Source: an uncultured Eubacteriales bacterium
Lineage (GTDB): Bacteria; Bacillota; Clostridia; Oscillospirales; Oscillospiraceae
Length of the DNA stretch: 24,152 nt
Direction: 5' to 3'
Assembly (NCBI GenBank): GCA_900549705.1
Contig: URPI01000014.1
Span: forward strand, 1-24,152
The notes under the pieces were generated by a model, which saw nothing but the letters and a program-made list of their open reading frames with translations, was not told the origin of the DNA and searched no databases. How positions within the stretch are numbered: the first letter of the stretch is position 1; each line of letters opens with the position of its first letter. The translations under genes and the position numbers were made by a program. Positions 15,603-21,451 of this stretch are shown here, piece after piece.

Positions 15603-16486
15603 TTTTTCTCGCTCCCTTCGGTGTTGCGGGCCACCCGTCGAATGGCAGCGGTCAAATCCCGCACGGCAACATCCATCTTTTCCACCGTGCCCCGCAGGTT
15701 GTAGTCAAATTCCGAGAAGTCGCGGACGCCCTGGTTGAAGCAGTCCACCGTGGCATTGAAGCCGGTGAGGCTCTGCTGAAGTTCATCGGTCGTTCCCTTC
15801 AGGGCATCGTTGATGGCATTGGCAGCAGCATTCAGGCCACCAATCATCTGCTTGACCAACTGGGAATCCTCCTTGGGGCGGTCCGTGTTCAGGCGGGGAG
15901 CAACCCGGTGGTCAAGCCACAGCTCCAGTTCGGTTTCCAGTTCTTCCCGGATGGCTTCGGGATTGAAGATGGAGCGCAGAATCGTCAGAATAATGGAGCA
16001 GCCAACGCCCACCAACGAGGTGTAAAATGCAACACCCATGCCGGACAGAGCGGACAGCAGACCGCTTCCCATGTTGTTGAGGGCGTTCTGCCAGTCGGCA
16101 GTGCTGCCCAGCAGCTGGGACAGAGAGCTGACGGACAGGCTCAAGCCCAGGAACGTACCCAGCAGACCCATGGTGACAAACAGGGACACGGCGTTGTTGA
16201 GGAAGCGCTCACAGAACAGGAAAAAGCTCATGTCCTCGTGAATCACGCTGGTAATGATGGCGGGGGTGTTGGTTTCCTGTCCAAAGGTATTATAGGCGGC
16301 GGTAAACTCTTGCAGCACATCCCGCACCAGCGCACTGCGGTGGGTGTCGCCAACGGTTGCAAGCTTCTTCTGCTTCCGGTAGGATGTGCTGACTGTCATC
16401 AGCAGCACCACCGACAGGATGAACAGCATCAGAATCATGACAATCACAACAACGCTGACCGGATGCATATTTGCAAAAAAATTCAT
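15599..16486 (-). CDS. MotA/TolQ/ExbB-like proton-channel stator subunit (ZorA-like)
   Basis: A 295-residue membrane protein with three spans near residues 9-31, 98-121 and 149-172. The second contains TMGLLGTFLGLSLSVSSL, the conserved channel segment of MotA/TolQ/ExbB proteins, and the third reads GMGVAFYTSLVGVGCSIIL. A cytoplasmic tail of about 120 residues follows and looks helical. The tail is much shorter than the very long tail of canonical ZorA. The start is set by AAGGAGG about 8 bp upstream (minus strand); an upstream in-frame ATG has no such site. It should assemble with the downstream MotB-like protein as a 5:2 ion-driven rotary motor. What it moves or signals to is unknown, as no third component is adjacent. 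Confidence 0.83.
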   Translation of the reverse strand: MNFFANMHPVSVVVIVMILMLFILSVVLLMTVSTSYRKQKKLATVGDTHRSALVRDVLQEFTAAYNTFGQETNTPAIITSVIHEDMSFFLFCERFLNNAVSLFVTMGLLGTFLGLSLSVSSLSQLLGSTADWQNALNNMGSGLLSALSGMGVAFYTSLVGVGCSIILTILRSIFNPEAIREELETELELWLDHRVAPRLNTDRPKEDSQLVKQMIGGLNAAANAINDALKGTTDELQQSLTGFNATVDCFNQGVRDFSEFDYNLRGTVEKMDVAVRDLTAAIRRVARNTEGSEKK

Positions 16487-16575
16487 AAAAAAGGCCTCCT
16501 TATTTCGTTGTACTTCGTAAATATACGCCGCAATTTGCCTTTTTAGTGCAAATGACAGAGGTATATTTTTGGTAC

Positions 16576-16604
16576 ATTTTATCATAAGACCCAGAAATTC
16601 TCAA
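16576..16604 (-). promoter_or_regulatory. Promoter of the motor gene pair
   Basis: On the minus strand TTGAGA (16599-16604) and TAAAAT (16576-16581) are separated by 17 bp. The -10 is preceded by TGA, giving an extended -10. It lies about 90 bp upstream of the ATG. Confidence 0.65.
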
Positions 16605-16981
16605 TAGATTTAAGGAAAAACTAAAAATTTTTTATTTCAGGGTGCATCCTACCGAATCTGGCCGAAAAGCAAGGTATTGCAGATTCATCCAACCGTAGAA
16701 AAAAGAAAAGATACAGCAGCTTTTGCAAACAACGGTTAAAAATTCAGCCGTTTGGTTGGCTGTGCCATAACCACGGCTTCTGCAAGGCGGCAGAAGCCGC
16801 CGAAACGCTCTTTGCAGCCAACGCGGCACGCGCGCTTGCAAATTTCCATTGCAAACCATCGTGCAGGTGAGCAGCCCGTTTTGCTTCGGTTATTTTGCAT
16901 GAATCCACCGTGAAGAAAATATGCAATCCTCCAAAAATTTTGTAAAAGCAAATTAGTCTAATGAAATTCACCAACTGGGCA
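16605..16981. other. Non-coding gap between divergent promoters
   Basis: About 380 bp without a convincing gene; the short open frames here lack good ribosome sites and family features. The only clear structure is an inverted repeat, CGGCTTCTGC (16774-16783) with GCAGAAGCCG (16790-16799). A small RNA or a decayed gene cannot be excluded. Confidence 0.4.
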
Positions 16982-17010
16982 TTGAGAAGCCATGTCAAAA
17001 GATATACAAT
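16982..17010 (+). promoter_or_regulatory. Promoter of the DUF4867-isomerase operon
   Basis: TTGAGA (16982-16987) and TACAAT (17005-17010) with 17-bp spacing, 65 bp before the start codon at 17076. Confidence 0.65.
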
Positions 17011-17075
17011 AAAGGGGAAGCTGCGGCTTTCAGTCTGTTCAGGATAAACCGCTGCGCATCAAAGGAGGCATAATC

Positions 17076-17717
17076 ATGGAAATTCTTTCCGTATTTGATT
17101 CCGCATTCAAGCCCTATGGCAAGGTGGTCACCGGCATGGAGGACACCTGCAAGGAAATCCTCACTGCGCTGGAAAAAACGCCCCTGCCTGCGGGCACTGA
17201 CTATGTTCCCTCAGAGCCGCTGCTGCAAAATCTGCCTGCGGCGGTACAGGTCAGTGAAAATCTCTATGGCGGTATGCCCGTCCAGCTGGGCTGGTGCAAC
17301 GGTCACAACACAAAGCTCAACTGCCTGGAATATCACCGGGATTCCGAATTTAACCTGGGCACCCAGGATTTCATCCTGCTGCTGGCAAAGATGGACGACA
17401 TCGACGAAAACGGCAAGCTGGACACCGCCAAGGTCAAGGCCTTCCGTGCCCCTGCCGGGACGCTGGTAGAGGTGTACGCCACGGCGCTGCACTATGCCCC
17501 CTGCCACACCGATGCAGCCAAGGGCTTCCGGGTGATGGTGGCGCTGCCCTGGCTGACCAATACCGATAAGCCCGCCCTGCGCCAGCTGGCCCCCGAAGAC
17601 AAGCTGCTGTGGGCAAGAAACAAGTGGCTGCTGGCTCATGCCGAATCCAGCGAAGCCGCCCAGGGGGCCTATGTGGGTCTGGTGGGCGAAAACATTGACA
17701 TTGCCGATTCTATCTGA
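17076..17717 (+). CDS. DUF4867-like (cupin-type) protein of unknown function
   Basis: A 213-residue soluble protein. I recognise it by general pattern as the DUF4867 family, which is typically found beside sugar-isomerase-like genes. Likely metal-binding or catalytic positions are the His-containing segments NGHNTKLNCLEYHRDSEFN (about 75-93) and ALHYAPCHTDAAKGFRVMVA (about 133-152). The His/Glu spacing suits a cupin barrel that would act on a small polar metabolite. AAAGGAGG precedes the start. The next gene begins 26 bp downstream, so the two form an operon and probably a pathway. Function is not established. Confidence 0.7.
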   Translation: MEILSVFDSAFKPYGKVVTGMEDTCKEILTALEKTPLPAGTDYVPSEPLLQNLPAAVQVSENLYGGMPVQLGWCNGHNTKLNCLEYHRDSEFNLGTQDFILLLAKMDDIDENGKLDTAKVKAFRAPAGTLVEVYATALHYAPCHTDAAKGFRVMVALPWLTNTDKPALRQLAPEDKLLWARNKWLLAHAESSEAAQGAYVGLVGENIDIADSI

Positions 17718-17743
17718 CTGAAAAGAAAAGGAGACCAATTACC

Positions 17744-19216
17744 ATGAACAACATTCCCGAAGTCAAGCTGGGCATTATTGCCGTTTCCCGTGACTGCTTC
17801 CCCATTGCCCTGTCCACCCAGCGCCGCAAGAATATTGTGGCTGCCTACGGCGAGGGCCTGTATGAATGCCCCATCACCGTTGAAAACGAGAAGGATGCCG
17901 CCGCTGCCATTGCCGATGTCCGTGCCCACGGTGTCAACGCCCTGGTGGTGTTCCTGGGCAACTTTGGCCCCGAGACCCCCGAGACCCTGCTGGTCAAGAA
18001 GTTCCATGGTCCTGCCATGTGCATTGCCGCTGCCGAGGGTGACGGCGATATGATTAACGGCCGCGGCGACGCTTACTGCGGTATGCTCAACTGCTCCTAT
18101 AACCTGGGTATGCGCCACCTGAAAGCCTACATCCCCGAGTACCCCATCGGCACCGCCGCCGACTGTGCCCGGATGATTCGGGACTTTGAGCCCATCGCCC
18201 GGGGCATCATCGGCCTGAAGAATCTGAAGGTCATCACCTTCGGCCCCCGTCCTCAGGACTTCTTTGCCTGCAACGCCCCCATCAAGGGTCTGTATGAGCT
18301 GGGCATCGAGGTGGAGGAGAACTCCGAGCTGGATCTGCTGGTCTCCTACAATGCCCACAAGGGCGACAGCCGTGTGGCTGCCATCATGGAGGACATGAAG
18401 GCGGAAATGGGCGAAAAGGTCTACTCCGATATGCTGGAGCGGATGGCGCAGTTTGAGCTGACCCTGCTGGACTGGGCAGAAGCCCACAAGGGCGACCGGG
18501 AATATGTGGTGTTTGCCGACAAGTGCTGGCCCGCATTCCCCGAGCAGTTCGGCTTTGAGCCTTGCTATGTCAACTCCCGTCTGGCCTCCCGCGGCATCCC
18601 CGTGGCCTGCGAGGTGGACATCTACGGTGCCGTTTCCGAGTATCTGGGCGCTTGCATCACCGGCGATGCCGTGACCCTGCTGGACATCAACAACTCCGTG
18701 CCCCAGTACATCTATGACGAGGACATCAAGGGCAAGTTCGATTACAAGATTACCGATACCTTCATGGGCTTCCACTGCGGCAATACCCCCAGCTGCAAGA
18801 TGTGCTCCGACTGCGCCGTGAAGTACCAGCTGATTCAGCACCGTCTGCTGGAGCCGGCAGGCAGCGAACCCGACTTCACCCGCGGCACCCTGGAAGGCGA
18901 CATCGCTCCCTCTCAGATTACCTTCTATCGCCTCCAGTGCGACAGCGAGGGCAACCTGCGCAGCTATGTGGCAGAGGGTGAAATTCTGCCTGTGGCAACC
19001 CGTTCCTTCGGCGGCATCGCCGTGTTCGCCATTCCCGAAATGGGTCGCTTCTACCGCCATGTGCTGGTGCAGAAGCGCTATCCCCACCACGGCGCTGTGG
19101 CCTTTGCCCACTGCGGCAAGTACCTGTTCGAGGTGCTGAAATACTTCGGCATCCAGGACATCGCCTACAACCAGCCCAAGTCCCTGCCCTACGCCACCGA
19201 AAATCCCTGGGGTTGA
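17744..19216 (+). CDS. L-fucose/L-arabinose isomerase-family protein
   Basis: A 490-residue protein of the L-fucose/L-arabinose isomerase superfamily. These enzymes are divalent-metal aldose-ketose isomerases. The expected metal-ligand positions appear as Glu in CEVDIYGAVSEYLGA (about 289), Asp in LLDINNSVPQ (about 313) and His in MGFHCGNTPSCKM (about 344). AAAGGAG is upstream of the ATG. The coupling with a DUF4867-like gene and the lack of fucose- or arabinose-specific kinase or aldolase genes suggest a different or unassigned sugar substrate. The substrate should not be read from the family name. A terminator follows. Confidence 0.8.
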   Translation: MNNIPEVKLGIIAVSRDCFPIALSTQRRKNIVAAYGEGLYECPITVENEKDAAAAIADVRAHGVNALVVFLGNFGPETPETLLVKKFHGPAMCIAAAEGDGDMINGRGDAYCGMLNCSYNLGMRHLKAYIPEYPIGTAADCARMIRDFEPIARGIIGLKNLKVITFGPRPQDFFACNAPIKGLYELGIEVEENSELDLLVSYNAHKGDSRVAAIMEDMKAEMGEKVYSDMLERMAQFELTLLDWAEAHKGDREYVVFADKCWPAFPEQFGFEPCYVNSRLASRGIPVACEVDIYGAVSEYLGACITGDAVTLLDINNSVPQYIYDEDIKGKFDYKITDTFMGFHCGNTPSCKMCSDCAVKYQLIQHRLLEPAGSEPDFTRGTLEGDIAPSQITFYRLQCDSEGNLRSYVAEGEILPVATRSFGGIAVFAIPEMGRFYRHVLVQKRYPHHGAVAFAHCGKYLFEVLKYFGIQDIAYNQPKSLPYATENPWG

Positions 19217-19218
19217 GA

Positions 19219-19299
19219 TGAAGTAAGAAGTAATAAGGAATCGTGAATAGGTTGGATGGCATCTCACCTATTCACTCTTCACTTTTCACTATTCACTTT
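19219..19299. repeat. Heptad TTCACTN repeats forming a long imperfect hairpin
   Basis: TTCACT occurs at 19271, 19278, 19285 and 19292, an exact 7-bp period. The left side (19221-19252) is a degenerate inverted counterpart. The innermost 10 bp, GTGAATAGGT (19243-19252) and ACCTATTCAC (19266-19275), pair perfectly around a 13-base loop. It lies immediately after the isomerase stop codon and before its terminator. Confidence 0.75.
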
Positions 19300-19307
19300 A
19301 GAATAAT

Positions 19308-19340
19308 AGGAGTCAAGGCTTTGTCTTGACTCCTGTTTTT
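19308..19340 (+). terminator. Intrinsic terminator after the isomerase gene
   Basis: A perfect 10-bp stem, AGGAGTCAAG (19308-19317) and CTTGACTCCT (19325-19334), followed by GTTTTT. Confidence 0.88.
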
Positions 19341-19373
19341 CTATTGGAAGGACGGTTTTTCTTAGAAAAAGGG

Positions 19374-19402
19374 TTGAATTTCCAAATCAAATGTGTTACG
19401 AT
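19374..19402 (+). promoter_or_regulatory. Candidate promoter of the acs operon
   Basis: TTGAAT (19374-19379) and TACGAT (19397-19402) are 17 bp apart, with a TGT extension directly upstream of the -10 (extended -10 pattern). The leader would be about 70 bases. The -10 is imperfect, so this is a candidate only. Confidence 0.45.
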
Positions 19403-19475
19403 ATATTTGTATCGGTATGTGATATTCCAAATTTGCATTCCGATGCAGAATGTTCTCGCAAAGGAGCGTTTTTTT

Positions 19476-20246
19476 ATGGCAACTCCCCATACCATTGCAG
19501 TCGCCGGCAAGGGCGGCGTGGGCAAAACCACAACCTGCGGTATGATTATTGATTACCTGTGCAAAAAACATCAGGGGCCTGTCCTGGTGGTGGATGCCGA
19601 TGCCAACTCCAACCTCAACGAGGTTCTGGGCGTGGAGGCAGACATTTCCCTGGGGCAGATTCGGGAAGAAATGGCTCAGGCCGAGCTGAAGGGCACCATT
19701 CCCAAGGGCATGACCAAGGCGGACTATGCCGAGATGAAATTCAATGATGCCCTGATTGAAGACGATGATTTCGACATGATTGTCATGGGGCGCACCCAGG
19801 GCAAGGGCTGCTATTGCTACGTCAACGGCGTGCTGAAAACCCAGGTGGACAAGTACGCCAAGAACTATTCCTATATTGTCATGGACAACGAAGCCGGTTT
19901 GGAGCACGTTGCCCGGGGCACCCTGCCCCATGTAGACACCATGCTGCTGATTTCCGATTGCTCCCGCCGGGGCGTTCAGGCCGTGGCACGGATTGCGGAA
20001 ATGATTGACGACATGGGGCTCAACCCCGGTCAGATGGGTCTGATCATCAACCGGGCACCCGGCGGCGTTCTGGACGATGGCGTGAAAGAGGAAATCCAGC
20101 GCCATGGTCTGAAGCTGTTCGGCGTGCTGCCCCAGGATGACGAGGTTTACCGCTGCGACTGCAACGGCGAGCCTTCCGCAAAGCTGCCCGACTCCGACGT
20201 GATGAAAACGGCGCTGCGGGATGTTCTGAAAAACATCGGGCTGTAA
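19476..20246 (+). CDS. cooC: CooC/AcsF-family nickel-insertion ATPase
   Basis: A 256-residue MinD-like P-loop ATPase. The deviant Walker A GKGGVGKTT lies at about residues 8-16. A Cys-Tyr-Cys motif falls exactly at residues 112-114, the metal-binding CxC position described for CooC1. VVDADANSN and YIVMDNEAGLEH are further CooC-like features. Such proteins use ATP-driven dimerisation to deliver nickel to carbon monoxide dehydrogenase (CooC) or acetyl-CoA synthase (AcsF); the sequence does not separate the two. The start is set by AAGGAG at 19461-19466. It heads the acsD-acsC/E cluster, which supports a role in CODH/ACS maturation even though neither nickel enzyme gene is in the window. Confidence 0.85.
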   Translation: MATPHTIAVAGKGGVGKTTTCGMIIDYLCKKHQGPVLVVDADANSNLNEVLGVEADISLGQIREEMAQAELKGTIPKGMTKADYAEMKFNDALIEDDDFDMIVMGRTQGKGCYCYVNGVLKTQVDKYAKNYSYIVMDNEAGLEHVARGTLPHVDTMLLISDCSRRGVQAVARIAEMIDDMGLNPGQMGLIINRAPGGVLDDGVKEEIQRHGLKLFGVLPQDDEVYRCDCNGEPSAKLPDSDVMKTALRDVLKNIGL

Positions 20247-20489
20247 TTCTAAATAGGTGTGAAGCGCTCTTGCCTCCCCGGAAGGGGAGGGGTGCGCTGC
20301 GCCTGCGCAAAACATCATGTATTCTTCGGAAATCCTCTGTCCACTGGGGAGGTGCGATTTTCCGGGGCTTTCAAGCAGAGCGCCGGAAAATCGTCCCTGC
20401 CGGAGTGCTGAGGCAACAGCCTTTTGCAGAGCGATTCCCGTGAATAAACTTTATTCCAAAGAAAGTAAAAACAAGGGGGAAACATCAAT
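20247..20489 (+). promoter_or_regulatory. Structured leader between cooC and acsD
   Basis: A 243-bp gap without a gene. It contains a perfect 11-bp stem, CGATTTTCCGG (20355-20365) with CCGGAAAATCG (20383-20393). A 15-bp palindrome follows, GAATAAA-C-TTTATTC (20442-20456), about 34 bp upstream of acsD. There is also a GC-rich CTCCCC/GGGGAG hairpin near 20272-20290. I see neither the conserved B12 box of cobalamin riboswitches nor a classical tetrahydrofolate riboswitch. An operator or attenuator for acsD is possible. Confidence 0.4.
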
Positions 20490-21431
20490 ATGGCTTTTAC
20501 ACCCAAGAAGGTGGCATATCGCGGCGCAATTAACGCCGTCACCCTGGGCACCGGCGACAAGGCAATCGTCATCGGTGGTCAGAATGTACTGCCTTTCTAC
20601 ACCTTTGACGCATCCATCGAAAACGCGCCCAAGATCGGCATTGAGATTTCCGACTGCGCGAGCGAATGGAACGTTCCCGGCCTGAAGGAATTCTACGCCG
20701 GCTGCACCACCATGGCTGACTACGCAAAGCGCGCAGAGACCATGCCCGGTGCTGATTTCCTGTGCCTGCACTTCGAGTCCGCAGACCCCAACGGTGCCAA
20801 CCGCAGCGTTGCCGACTGCGTCGCCGACGCAAAGGCTGTGGCAGAGGTGGTGTCCATGCCCATTGTGGTCATGGGCTGCAAGAACATCGAGAAGGACGGC
20901 GAGCTGTTCAGCAAGATTGCTGAGGCACTCCAGGGCAAGAACATCCTGGTGCTGTCCGCCCGCAACGAAGACTATAAGACCGTGGGCGCTTCCGTTGCGC
21001 TGGCTTATGGTCAGAAGGTTGGCGCTGAAACCGCCGACGACATCAACCTGGCAAAACAGCTGAACATCATGCTCAAGGGCCTGACTGTGGCTCCCACCTC
21101 CATCGTGATGAACGTTGGTACCGCTGCTGTCGGCTACGGCTATGAGTATGTTGCTTCCACCCTGGACCGTGTCCGCCTGGCCGCTCTGGCTCAGTCCGAT
21201 GCAGACCTGCAGATGCCCATCATGGCTCCCGTGTCCCCCGACACCTGGGCTGTGAAGGAATCCACCGCTTCCGAAGATGATGAACCCGCCTGGGGCAGCC
21301 AGGAAGACCGCGGCGTTGGCATGGAAGTTGCCACTGCTGCTGCCAACCTGACCGGCGGCGCTGATGCTGTTATCATGCGTCACCCCGCTGCTGTTGCAAC
21401 CATTAAGCAGTTCATCACCGAGCTGGTCTGA
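20490..21431 (+). CDS. acsD: Acetyl-CoA decarbonylase/synthase delta subunit (corrinoid iron-sulfur protein small subunit)
   Basis: A 313-residue protein close to the length of known AcsD. Diagnostic segments are AIVIGGQNVLPFYTFD (about 25-40), KIGIEISDC, LCLHFESADPNG and the C-terminal TGGADAVIMRHP. AcsD forms the small TIM-barrel subunit of the corrinoid iron-sulfur protein. This carries a methyl group from methyl-tetrahydrofolate to acetyl-CoA synthase in the Wood-Ljungdahl pathway. An AAGGGGGAAA site precedes the start. The next gene, which encodes its large-subunit partner, starts 20 bp later. Strongly biased codon use suggests high expression. Confidence 0.93.
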   Translation: MAFTPKKVAYRGAINAVTLGTGDKAIVIGGQNVLPFYTFDASIENAPKIGIEISDCASEWNVPGLKEFYAGCTTMADYAKRAETMPGADFLCLHFESADPNGANRSVADCVADAKAVAEVVSMPIVVMGCKNIEKDGELFSKIAEALQGKNILVLSARNEDYKTVGASVALAYGQKVGAETADDINLAKQLNIMLKGLTVAPTSIVMNVGTAAVGYGYEYVASTLDRVRLAALAQSDADLQMPIMAPVSPDTWAVKESTASEDDEPAWGSQEDRGVGMEVATAAANLTGGADAVIMRHPAAVATIKQFITELV

Positions 21432-21451
21432 TAGGAAGGAGGATACATACA

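Noticed and set aside
14577..16486. Complete Zorya anti-phage system
   Set aside because: Only ZorA- and ZorB-like proteins are present; no zorC, zorD or zorE gene lies on either side, and the ZorA-type tail is short.
14577..16486. Flagellar motor MotAB
   Set aside because: No flagellar or chemotaxis genes are nearby, and the long coiled coil of the MotB-like protein is atypical for flagellar stators. The assignment remains open at genome level.
16487..16585. Longer N-terminus for the MotA-like protein
   Set aside because: The upstream ATG lacks a ribosome site and lies close to the promoter, whereas the chosen start has AAGGAGG and begins right before the first membrane span.
17669..19267. 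Long antisense frame over the isomerase gene
   Set aside because: Gly/His/Val-rich shadow translation without motifs; the opposite strand encodes a clear isomerase-family protein with a good ribosome site.
20247..20489. Cobalamin or tetrahydrofolate riboswitch
   Set aside because: A fragment resembling part of the B12 box is present (CCACTG), but the rest of the conserved core is missing; no tetrahydrofolate riboswitch core is seen either.
20315..20572. Small minus-strand gene before acsD
   Set aside because: It covers the hairpins and the acsD start, and has no family features.
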